From positions 1-5,244 of the forward strand of contig JAISNZ010000108.1 of the NCBI GenBank assembly GCA_031275955.1: a stretch of DNA of 5,244 bases. The letters run 5' to 3'. The translations under genes and the position numbers were made by a program. The notes beneath the pieces are model-generated. The model made no database searches. It was not told the origin of the DNA and worked only from the letters and a program-made list of their open reading frames with translations. This document shows positions 1 through 5,234 of this stretch, one piece after another. Position 1 is the stretch's first letter. Every line of letters starts with the position of its first letter. This stretch comes from Desulfovibrio sp. Lineage in GTDB: Bacteria > Desulfobacterota > Desulfovibrionia > Desulfovibrionales > Desulfovibrionaceae.

Positions 1-195
1 GGAACCCTGCCGGGAGGCGTCCTGATCAATATCCTCTGGTTTCTCCTGAAATGTCTGCTCCTGATGCTGGTTTCCCTGACCCTGGTCAAGGCGGCGACAG
101 GACGCTTCCGCCTGGATCAGGCCTTTGCCTTTTACCTGAAATATCCCGCCGTCCTGGCCGCCCTGAGCCTGCTTCTGGTCTGGATAGGCCTGTAA
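1..195 (+). CDS. cooK: Energy-converting hydrogenase membrane subunit (CooK/EchB, NuoH family), C-terminal fragment
   Basis: This is an open frame entering from the left edge in frame 1 and ending at TAA 193-195. It gives the last 64 residues of an integral membrane protein. Two hydrophobic segments are visible, about residues 7-31 and 49-64 of the fragment. Between them is the polar stretch TGRFRLDQAFAFYLKYP. The R-x-R-x-DQ pattern followed by an aromatic-rich segment is typical of the C-terminal end of NuoH/HycD/EchB proteins, the complex I H-subunit family. Such subunits anchor the peripheral hydrogenase arm and take part in ion translocation across the cytoplasmic membrane. Identity as CooK rather than another NuoH homolog rests mostly on the cooLXUH genes immediately downstream. 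The stop lies 11 bp before cooL. The start is outside the window, and the fragment is cut by the window edge, not visibly damaged. Confidence 0.85.
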   Translation, partial: GTLPGGVLINILWFLLKCLLLMLVSLTLVKAATGRFRLDQAFAFYLKYPAVLAALSLLLVWIGL

Positions 196-199
196 GGAG
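194..199 (+). promoter_or_regulatory. Ribosome binding site of cooL
   Basis: AAGGAG overlaps the cooK stop codon and sits 7 nt before ATG 207. It decides the cooL start. The same frame is open back to an ATG at 51, but that ATG lies inside cooK and would add 52 residues with no family resemblance. Confidence 0.8.
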
Positions 200-206
200 C
201 GCGAAT

Positions 207-683
207 ATGGGCCTTTTCTCCAGCATCACCGTCCGCTCGCCCTGGCTGTACCGGATCAATGCGGGGTCCTGCAACGGCTGCGACGTGGAACTCGCCACCA
301 CCGCCTTCATCCCCCGTTTCGACGTGGAGCGCCTCGGCTGCAAATACTGCGGCAGCCCGCGCCATGCGGATATTGTCTTCATCACCGGCCCGCTGACCCT
401 GCGGGTCCGGGACAAGGTCCTGCGGGTCTGGCAGGAGATCCCGGAACCGAAAATCACCATGGCCATCGGCATCTGCCCCATCAGCGGCGGGGTGTTCCGG
501 GGCGGGCATTCCATTGAGGGCCCGCTGGACCGCTACATCCCGGTGGATGTGAACGTGCCGGGCTGCCCGCCCAGACCGCAGGCGATCATGGAGGGCGTTC
601 TCCTGGCAAAACAGCTCTGGCTCGCGCGTCTGGAAGAAGGTGAGGCCGGAAAAAACAAGGCTGCCCATGCCGCGATTTCTTAA
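207..683 (+). CDS. cooL: CO-induced/energy-converting [NiFe] hydrogenase small subunit (CooL, NuoB family)
   Basis: This 158-residue protein is the electron-transfer small subunit, carrying the [4Fe-4S] cluster nearest the Ni-Fe site. The expected ligands are all visible: C22 and C25 in GSCNGCDVE, C90 in IGICPISGG and C120 in VPGCPPRP. The family signatures SPRHADI (50-56), GPLDRYIPVDV (105-115) and PGCPPRPQAIMEG are also present. The length suits CooL/EchC-type small subunits, which lack the long tail of E. coli HycG. The protein is soluble and should sit on the cytoplasmic face, bound to CooH and CooK. ATG 207 is chosen because of its AAGGAG and the family-like N-terminus. The last 17 bp overlap cooX. 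Unusual is an additional pair C45-x-x-C48 just before SPRHAD, where the homologs I remember have no cysteines. The NuoB-family assignment is very secure; the Coo subtype comes from the neighbours. Confidence 0.93.
   Translation: MGLFSSITVRSPWLYRINAGSCNGCDVELATTAFIPRFDVERLGCKYCGSPRHADIVFITGPLTLRVRDKVLRVWQEIPEPKITMAIGICPISGGVFRGGHSIEGPLDRYIPVDVNVPGCPPRPQAIMEGVLLAKQLWLARLEEGEAGKNKAAHAAIS
657..660 (+). promoter_or_regulatory. Ribosome binding site supporting the ATG 667 start of cooX
   Basis: AAGG lies 6 nt before ATG 667, inside the end of cooL. An in-frame GTG at 640 is a possible alternative. It would add nine residues that do not look like the family, and its purine stretch (632-639) directly abuts the codon. 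Confidence 0.5.
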
Positions 684-1203
684 AATCCTCGTCCGGAATC
701 TGCTCAAAGGCCCGGCGACCGATCCCTTCCCCTTCCAGGAAGCCTTCACGCCGGACAGACTGCGCGGACGGGTCGTCCTGAACCCGGATCTCTGCCTCGG
801 CTGCGGCATCTGCAGACACGTCTGCCCGGGCGAGGCCATCCGCCTGGAGCCGGACGAAGGACGCACGGGCTATTCCTTTTCCATCTGGCACAATACCTGC
901 GCCCTGTGCGGGTCCTGCCGCCATTTCTGCCCCACCGGGGCGATAACCCTGAACGCCGACTGGCACGGCGCCCATCCCCAGACGGACAAATACCGCCACG
1001 CGGAACACCACTTCGTGCCCTATCTGCGCTGCGCCGGCTGCGGAGCGCCCCTCCGCCCGCTGCCGCCGGGCATCGCCGCGCGCCTCTACGCCCACAGCCC
1101 CCTTGACATGACCCAGGTCGTGAAGCTCTGTCCGGACTGCCGGCTGACCGCCACGGCCAAGCGGGAAGGAGAACGGTATGGAACCACGGCCAACCCCGGC
1201 TGA
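667..1203 (+). CDS. cooX: Hydrogenase ferredoxin-like subunit with two [4Fe-4S] clusters (CooX/EchF, NuoI/HycF family)
   Basis: This 178-residue polyferredoxin subunit should relay electrons between the external donor/acceptor (CooF-type protein) and the CooL cluster. Two complete C-x2-C-x2-C-x3-CP motifs are visible: C43, C46, C49, C53 and C78, C81, C84, C88. These bind two [4Fe-4S] clusters as in NuoI. The N-terminus (PRFLKILVRNLLKGP, then TDPFPF and RLRGRV) is the usual membrane-proximal leader of CooX/EchF/HycF subunits and supports ATG 667. The C-terminal third carries two further pairs, C122-x2-C125 and C155-x2-C158. They resemble a small zinc ribbon, and I recall comparable pairs in the HycF tail. 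The gene overlaps cooL by 17 bp and cooU by 26 bp, so all three are probably translated in a coupled way. The domain assignment is secure; the metal bound by the tail is inference. Confidence 0.9.
   Translation: MPRFLKILVRNLLKGPATDPFPFQEAFTPDRLRGRVVLNPDLCLGCGICRHVCPGEAIRLEPDEGRTGYSFSIWHNTCALCGSCRHFCPTGAITLNADWHGAHPQTDKYRHAEHHFVPYLRCAGCGAPLRPLPPGIAARLYAHSPLDMTQVVKLCPDCRLTATAKREGERYGTTANPG
1166..1171 (+). promoter_or_regulatory. Ribosome binding site of cooU
   Basis: AAGGAG lies within the 3' end of cooX, 6 nt before ATG 1178, and fixes the cooU start despite the 26 bp gene overlap. Confidence 0.75.
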
Positions 1204-1846
1204 GCTTCGGGAAATTCTGAACAACGACCTGCGGGACGCCGTTTCCCTTACCCCTTCCTGGACAACGAACGCCTATGGAAACCAGTACGGCTGGCTGCGC
1301 CTGCCCCGCGCGGAGGATCTGCCGGCGGCCGTCGCCGCCCTGGCCGCCCGGAAGGCCCGCCTGTGCACTGTTTCCGCCTACGCGGAACAGCGCGGCGACC
1401 GGGAGAAAAGACGGAGCATCGCCTACCATTTTGCCCTGGATTCCGTCCTGCTGACCCTTACCGTGCGCATCTACGACCCGGACACCCTGGAAGCTCTCCC
1501 CGTTCCCTCCATTACCCCCTGGTTCCGCAACGCGGACTGGAATGAACGCGAATTCAAGGAAATGTTCAACATCGACATTATCAACCACCCCAACCCGCGC
1601 CGCCTCTTCCTGGACGAGCGCCTGGACGCGGGAATCATGACCGGTTTGATCCCCTTTTCCTCCCTGTTGCACAGCGCCGGCAGCAAGGATCTCTGGGAAA
1701 GGGTCATGGCGGAAAAGGCCGGCCTCCTTCCCCGGCCCGCCCGGGAGGCCGGGGAGATCGTCGAACCCGCATTTACCCCGGTGGAGCGGACCGGGCCAGA
1801 AAACACGGCGGCCGCCGCCCCGCCAAAGATACAGGAATCCCCATGA
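1178..1846 (+). CDS. cooU: Energy-converting hydrogenase NuoC-like subunit (CooU/EchD)
   Basis: This 222-residue homolog of the 30-kDa complex I subunit (NuoC, N-terminal part of HycE) is a peripheral structural subunit packed against the catalytic large subunit. The family signature is at residues 121-145: W-NEREFKEMF-NIDI-NHPNPRRLFLDE, matching the ERE-x-x-EM...HP...R-x-L pattern of NuoC/EchD/CooU. An N-terminal alpha/beta region (about 10-115) includes a stretch (IAYHFALDSVLLTLTVRIYD) like the YHF...L-x-V-x-V strand region of the family. No cysteines form a cluster motif, as expected. The last 40 or so residues after L183 are Ala/Pro/Glu-rich, look disordered and are not part of the conserved fold. 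The start is decided by AAGGAG 1166-1171. The stop overlaps the cooH start by 4 bp (ATGA). NuoC family is very likely; CooU by operon position. Confidence 0.88.
   Translation: MEPRPTPAELREILNNDLRDAVSLTPSWTTNAYGNQYGWLRLPRAEDLPAAVAALAARKARLCTVSAYAEQRGDREKRRSIAYHFALDSVLLTLTVRIYDPDTLEALPVPSITPWFRNADWNEREFKEMFNIDIINHPNPRRLFLDERLDAGIMTGLIPFSSLLHSAGSKDLWERVMAEKAGLLPRPAREAGEIVEPAFTPVERTGPENTAAAAPPKIQESP
1833..1836 (+). promoter_or_regulatory. Ribosome binding site of cooH
   Basis: AGGA, 6 nt before ATG 1843, lies within the end of cooU. Together with the ATGA stop-start overlap it indicates translational coupling of cooU and cooH. Confidence 0.55.
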
Positions 1847-2949
1847 GTGACCTCCTGACGCCCTGCGCCCAAAAAAGTTTTACCCTGCCCATCGGCCCGC
1901 TCCATGTGGCCCTGGAAGAACCCATGTATTTCAAGCTGGATCTCGACGGGGAACGGGTCCGGCAGGTGGAGATCACCGCCGGGCACGTCCACCGCGGCAT
2001 GGAGTCCCTGGCCGCCAAACGCAATTTCTTCCAGAACGTCGTCCTGACGGAACGGGTCTGCTCCCTGTGCTCCAACAGCCATCCCTTTACCTATTGCCTG
2101 GCTGTGGAAAATCTGGCCGGCATCGCCGTGCCCCCGCGCGGGCAATACCTGCGCGTACTGGCGGAGGAAATCAAGCGCAGCGCTTCCCATCTCTTCAACG
2201 TGGGCATCATGGCCCATGTGATCGGCTACAAATCCCTGTTCATGCACGTCATGCAGGTTCGTGAGATTATGCAGGACATCAAGGAAACCATCTTCGGCAA
2301 CCGCATGGATCTGGCCGCCAACTGCATCGGCGGCGTCACATACGATCTTGACTCCACCCTGCTGGAATTTACGGCCGACAATCTGAACCGGGTCGCCGGG
2401 CATCTGGCGGAACTCATTGACATTTATCGCCATGACCCCATGATCAAGGCGCGAACCCAAGGCGTGGGCGTGGTGAGCCCAAAGGACGTCGCCGCCCTTG
2501 GCCTGGTCGGGCCGGTGGCCCGCGCCGCCGGCGCGGCCATGGACGTGCGCCGGGATTCCCCTTATGCCGCCTACGGCGATCTGGAATTCGCCGTGATCAC
2601 GGAAGAAGGGGGAGACGTGCATTCCCGCGCCATGGTGCGGCTGCGCGAGGCCCGCGAATCCGTCGGCATCGTCCTCCAGGCCCTTGGCAAACTGCCGGGG
2701 GGGGAACGCCGGGCCAGACTTTCGGCCATCCCGGCGGGGGAGGCGGTGGCGCGGACCGAGGCCCCGCGGGGCGAACTTTTTTACTACCTCCACGCGGACG
2801 GCTCGGACGTGCCCCTGCGCCTGAAATGGCGGGTGCCCTCCTACCTGAACTGGGACGCCCTGCCCGTCATGATGAAGGACTGCGCCGTGGCCGACGTCAC
2901 GCTGATCGTCAACAGCATCGACCCCTGCGTGTCCTGCACCGAACGCTGA
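1843..2949 (+). CDS. cooH: CO-induced/energy-converting [NiFe] hydrogenase large (catalytic) subunit (CooH/EchE, NuoD family)
   Basis: This 368-residue catalytic subunit holds the Ni-Fe(CN)2CO site and catalyses 2H+ + 2e- to H2 reversibly. The N-terminal metal motif is ERVCSLCSNSHP with C73, C76 and H80. The C-terminal motif is DPCVSCTER with C362 and C365. Together these give the four nickel ligands. The HRGMES segment (50-55) is the RGxE element shared by group 4 hydrogenases and NuoD. Length and motifs match CooH/EchE, not the larger HycE fusion. The protein ends four residues after the last nickel ligand, immediately after the arginine where related subunits are cut, so the usual C-terminal maturation peptide is absent. 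I recall this as a described property of CooH and Ech large subunits. It overlaps cooU by 4 bp and ends 2 bp before hypA. Assignment as a functional Ni-Fe subunit, not a NuoD lacking the metal, is certain because all four cysteines are present. Confidence 0.95.
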   Translation: MSDLLTPCAQKSFTLPIGPLHVALEEPMYFKLDLDGERVRQVEITAGHVHRGMESLAAKRNFFQNVVLTERVCSLCSNSHPFTYCLAVENLAGIAVPPRGQYLRVLAEEIKRSASHLFNVGIMAHVIGYKSLFMHVMQVREIMQDIKETIFGNRMDLAANCIGGVTYDLDSTLLEFTADNLNRVAGHLAELIDIYRHDPMIKARTQGVGVVSPKDVAALGLVGPVARAAGAAMDVRRDSPYAAYGDLEFAVITEEGGDVHSRAMVRLREARESVGIVLQALGKLPGGERRARLSAIPAGEAVARTEAPRGELFYYLHADGSDVPLRLKWRVPSYLNWDALPVMMKDCAVADVTLIVNSIDPCVSCTER

Positions 2950-2951
2950 AG

Positions 2952-3392
2952 ATGCACGAGGCCGCCTTCGCCTCTTCCCTGCTCCGCATCGTCCTGGAAG
3001 AGGCGGGGAAACACGAAACAGCGGGGCTGCGCCTGCGGGTGACGGGGATCGAGCTGGAGACAGGGGCGCTGTCCTGTCTGGAGGCGCATACCCTGAAGGG
3101 GTGTTTCGAACTTCTGGCCGAAGGAACCGCGGCGGAAAACTCCCTTCTGACCGTGCGCGCCCGCCCCCTGTCCGGATACTGCCCGGCCTGCGGGCAACAG
3201 GTCCGCGCCGGGGGACGCTCCTTCTCCTGCCCCCTGTGCGCCGGCGGCTCGGTCGCCTGGGAAGGAGGCCATGAAATGAAAATCACCGCCATCACCGTAA
3301 CCCCGTTCCCCGGGACCGCTCCCGGCGAGGCAAAGGCGGGAGGATCAACCGGAAGGCGGCAGGGGCCGGAAGGCCGGGGTCTCAAACCATAA
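2952..3392 (+). CDS. hypA: Hydrogenase nickel incorporation protein HypA
   Basis: This 146-residue nickel metallochaperone normally works with HypB to deliver Ni to the hydrogenase large subunit. The N-terminus is MHE, with the His-2 that binds nickel in HypA. The zinc-ribbon cysteines are C77-x2-C80 and C93-x2-C96 (GYCPACGQQ and FSCPLCAGG). The core ends near GHEMKITAITV (106-116), like the usual final strand. The ATG is 2 bp after the cooH stop, with no good Shine-Dalgarno of its own, so translation probably depends on cooH. HypA proteins are normally about 113-120 residues. Here about 30 extra Gly/Pro/Arg-rich residues (117-146) follow, encoded by GC-rich DNA with a hairpin and a short direct repeat. 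They may be read-through of a former spacer. The product is very secure. Confidence 0.93.
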   Translation: MHEAAFASSLLRIVLEEAGKHETAGLRLRVTGIELETGALSCLEAHTLKGCFELLAEGTAAENSLLTVRARPLSGYCPACGQQVRAGGRSFSCPLCAGGSVAWEGGHEMKITAITVTPFPGTAPGEAKAGGSTGRRQGPEGRGLKP

Positions 3393-3398
3393 AGGCGG
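3391..3398 (+). promoter_or_regulatory. Ribosome binding site of cooF
   Basis: AAAGGCGG overlaps the hypA stop codon and ends 5 nt before ATG 3404. It favours the ATG over an in-frame TTG one codon earlier at 3401. Confidence 0.5.
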
Positions 3399-3403
3399 TT
3401 TTG

Positions 3404-3976
3404 ATGAACAGGACACGGATTTACGCCATCGCCGCGGACGCCGAAAAATGCAAGGGCTGCCGCAAGTGCGAGCTGGCCTGCATCGCCGCCCACAACAACC
3501 TCACCCTCAAGGAAGCCGTCAAGGAACGCAAAAACTTTGAGCCCCGCGTGCATGTGATCAAAACAGACACCCTGAAGGTGCCGGTCCAATGCCGCCAGTG
3601 CGCAAACGCCCCCTGCGCCCGGGTCTGCCCCCTTGAAGCCCTGCAGCAGCGCGAAAACGGCGAGATCGTCCTGCGGCCGGAATATTGCGCGGGCTGCGGG
3701 CTCTGCGTCATGGTCTGCCCCTACGGCGCCGTCAGCCTGACCAGGATCAGAAGGAGCGACGAGGAACAGACCGGCCCGGGAGGCGCTAAACCGCGCCGGA
3801 TCGCGGCCCGCTGCGACCTCTGCCGGGACTGGCGGGCCAGGGAGGGCAAGGAGATTACAGCCTGCATGGAAGCCTGCCCGGCCGGCGTCTTCGCCTTCGT
3901 CCCGCTGGAGGAATACCACAGAGCCCTGCGGGCAGGCCCCCAGCCCCGCCCCGCCGCCCAGGCGGAAAGGGCGTAA
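3404..3976 (+). CDS. cooF: Four-cluster [4Fe-4S] electron-transfer protein (CooF-like; HycB/HydN/DmsB family)
   Basis: This 190-residue soluble iron-sulfur protein has sixteen cysteines arranged for four [4Fe-4S] clusters. The groups are C16, C19, C22, C26; C63, C66, C71, C75; C95, C98, C101, C105; and C137, C140, C154, C158. This layout, with the C-x2-C-x4-C-x3-CP second group and a spread fourth group, is that of the CooF/HycB/HydN/DmsB family. CooF moves electrons from CO dehydrogenase to the membrane hydrogenase. Here it is the last gene of the hydrogenase cluster, so transfer to CooX/CooL is the natural role. The true donor could be CO dehydrogenase encoded elsewhere or a formate/pyruvate-linked enzyme. 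No twin-arginine signal or membrane segment is visible, so it is cytoplasmic. The Pro/Ala-rich tail (about 177-190) looks unstructured. Fold certain; CooF name probable from context. Confidence 0.85.
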   Translation: MNRTRIYAIAADAEKCKGCRKCELACIAAHNNLTLKEAVKERKNFEPRVHVIKTDTLKVPVQCRQCANAPCARVCPLEALQQRENGEIVLRPEYCAGCGLCVMVCPYGAVSLTRIRRSDEEQTGPGGAKPRRIAARCDLCRDWRAREGKEITACMEACPAGVFAFVPLEEYHRALRAGPQPRPAAQAERA

Positions 3977-4014
3977 CAACATTCGCCGCGCCCCCATTTC
4001 CGGGCGCAAAAAGC

Positions 4015-4019
4015 GGAGG
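4015..4019 (+). promoter_or_regulatory. Ribosome binding site of hldD
   Basis: GGAGG, 4 nt before ATG 4024, is the best Shine-Dalgarno match in the operon region. The 47 bp gap from cooF (3977-4023) holds no convincing promoter or terminator. Confidence 0.7.
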
Positions 4020-4023
4020 CAGC

Positions 4024-4995
4024 ATGTACATCGTCACAGGCGGAGCGGGATTCATCGGCAGCGCCGTGATCTGGAAACTCAACAGCCTCGGCATCGACGA
4101 TATCCTGGTGGTGGACAACCTGGGACGCTCCGACAAATGGAAAAATCTGGTCAACCGCTCCTACGCCGCCTACATGCACCGGGACGACTTCCTGGCGCGG
4201 GTGGCCGAAAGGAGACTTGAGGGGGACGTCAGGGCCATTGTCCACATGGGGGCCTGTTCCTCCACAACGGAAAGGGACGCGGACTTCCTGCTGCGCAATA
4301 ACCTGGAATACAGCAAAATCCTCTGCGCCTTCGCCCTTGAAAAAAAGGCCCGCTTCATCACCGCCGGGAGCGCCGCGACATACGGCGACGGCTCCCAGGG
4401 CTTCGACGACGACGCGGACCGCCTGGAAGATCTGCGCCCCCTGAACATATACGGCTACTCCAAACACCTTTTCGATCTCTGGGCCAAACGCCGCGGCCTC
4501 CTTGAACACCTTGTCTGCCTGAAATTCTTCAATGTTTACGGGCCAAACGAATACCATAAGGGAGAGATGCGCTCCGTTGTCCACAAGACCTTCGACAGCA
4601 TCCGGAAAAGCGGCGGCATGGAACTCTTCCGCTCCTACGATCCCGCCTACCCGGATGGCGGGCAGCGCCGCGACTTCGTCCACGTCAAGGACTGCGCCGC
4701 CGTCATCTGCTGGCTGCTGGACCATCCCGAAGTCCGCGGCATCTACAATCTGGGCACGGGAACCGCCCGCGCCTGGAAGGATCTGGTGCGGGCCGTGGCC
4801 GCCGCCATGAACGTCCCCGCCCGCATCACCTACAAGGACATGCCGGATGCCCTGCGCGGGGCCTACCAGAATTTCACGGAGGCCCCCCTGGCCCGCCTGC
4901 GCGCGGCAGGATACGCCGCCCCCCTGCTGACCCTGGAACAGGGAGTGGCGGACTATGTGACAGGCTACCTGCTGGGACCGGACCCGTATCTTTAG
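4024..4995 (+). CDS. hldD: ADP-L-glycero-D-manno-heptose 6-epimerase (HldD/RfaD)
   Basis: This 323-residue cytoplasmic enzyme of the extended short-chain dehydrogenase family converts ADP-D-glycero- to ADP-L-glycero-D-manno-heptose for the lipopolysaccharide inner core. The N-terminal Rossmann motif is TGGAGFIGS (G6, G9, G12), with acidic D31 after beta-2. Catalytic residues line up with my recollection of E. coli HldD: S116 (AGSAATYG), Y143-x3-K147 (YGYSK) and K179 in the subfamily signature FNVYGPNEYHKGEMRSVVHK (169-188). GGQRRDFVHVKD (212-223) and YNLGTGTARAW (241-251) are also typical. The YHKG element separates it from GalE-type epimerases. Length is close to the usual 310 or so. It follows cooF by 47 bp on the same strand and could be read from the hydrogenase transcript, though its function is unrelated. 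Function very secure. Confidence 0.93.
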   Translation: MYIVTGGAGFIGSAVIWKLNSLGIDDILVVDNLGRSDKWKNLVNRSYAAYMHRDDFLARVAERRLEGDVRAIVHMGACSSTTERDADFLLRNNLEYSKILCAFALEKKARFITAGSAATYGDGSQGFDDDADRLEDLRPLNIYGYSKHLFDLWAKRRGLLEHLVCLKFFNVYGPNEYHKGEMRSVVHKTFDSIRKSGGMELFRSYDPAYPDGGQRRDFVHVKDCAAVICWLLDHPEVRGIYNLGTGTARAWKDLVRAVAAAMNVPARITYKDMPDALRGAYQNFTEAPLARLRAAGYAAPLLTLEQGVADYVTGYLLGPDPYL

Positions 4996-5050
4996 ACTGA
5001 GCTTCCAGACTATTTTCGACGTAAATATCTTATTTTACATAGATTATAAA

Positions 5051-5108
5051 TTTGAACATGTTCTGTTGCCGGCTACAGCCGGTCTGGTTTTATGGGCAAC
5101 AGTTCAAA
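5051..5108. repeat. Long interrupted hairpin with inner GC-rich stem; possible weak terminator after hldD
   Basis: CTGTTGCC (5063-5070) pairs perfectly with GGCAACAG (5095-5102). After a 6-nt bulge (5057-5062) on the left only, TTTGAA (5051-5056) pairs with TTCAAA (5103-5108). Inside, CCGGC (5069-5073) and GCCGG (5078-5082) form a competing short hairpin with loop TACA. TTTT (5088-5091) follows 5 nt later, which would make a weak intrinsic terminator for hldD. The pairing is seen directly; any terminator role is inference. Confidence 0.45.
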
Positions 5109-5165
5109 GGCCTTCTTTTGGATTGGATAACGTACGGTATTTTTCGCACATTTGAAAAAATGGAA

Positions 5166-5232
5166 GTAGCCCGCCGAGTCGGTTAGGTTTGGTCATAGCC
5201 TAACAACCACCAGACCGACAAGGGAGGGCTAC
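5166..5232. repeat. Nested stem-loop covering a Shine-Dalgarno sequence
   Basis: Three stems nest. GTAGCCC (5166-5172) pairs with GGGCTAC (5226-5232), GTCGGT (5178-5183) with ACCGAC (5214-5219), and GTTAGG (5182-5187) with CCTAAC (5199-5204). The two inner stems share two bases, so one yields slightly. The outer right arm takes in the end of the Shine-Dalgarno before ATG 5235. As RNA this would be a translation-limiting leader. As DNA it could be the end of a mobile element. Confidence 0.5.
5221..5228 (+). promoter_or_regulatory. Ribosome binding site before ATG 5235
   Basis: AGGGAGGG is a strong Shine-Dalgarno match 6 nt before an ATG. Its last three bases lie in the right arm of the 5166/5232 stem, so access by the ribosome could depend on RNA folding. 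Confidence 0.45.
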
Positions 5233-5234
5233 AG

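Noticed and set aside
51..206. In-frame N-terminal extension of cooL from ATG 51
   Set aside because: It lies inside the cooK C-terminus, encodes no family-like sequence, and ATG 207 has AAGGAG at proper spacing.
640..666. GTG 640 as cooX start
   Set aside because: The purine stretch abuts the codon without spacing, and the family-like N-terminus begins at ATG 667.
3988..4007. GCGCCC/GGGCGC hairpin between cooF and hldD as a terminator
   Set aside because: The 6-bp stem has an 8-nt loop and is followed by A residues, not T residues, on the + strand.
86..4725. Long open frames on the minus strand through the whole coding region
   Set aside because: They mirror well-supported + strand genes in GC-rich DNA and show no recognisable motifs; their Arg/Gly/Ala/His-rich composition is typical of antisense frames.
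5054..5063. GAACATGTTC as a LexA box
   Set aside because: The Gram-positive LexA site needs four bases between GAAC and GTTC; here there are two.
5182..5204. GTTAGGT and GCCTAAC resembling integron attC core sites
   Set aside because: In attC the RYYYAAC element precedes GTTRRRY. Here the order is reversed and only 9 bases separate them, so this is a plain stem-loop.
5155..5232. Minus-strand intrinsic terminator formed by the 5166-5232 stem and the A-run at 5155-5160
   Set aside because: The loop is far too long, and the T-run on the minus strand starts several bases after the stem; no minus-strand gene is visible that would use it.
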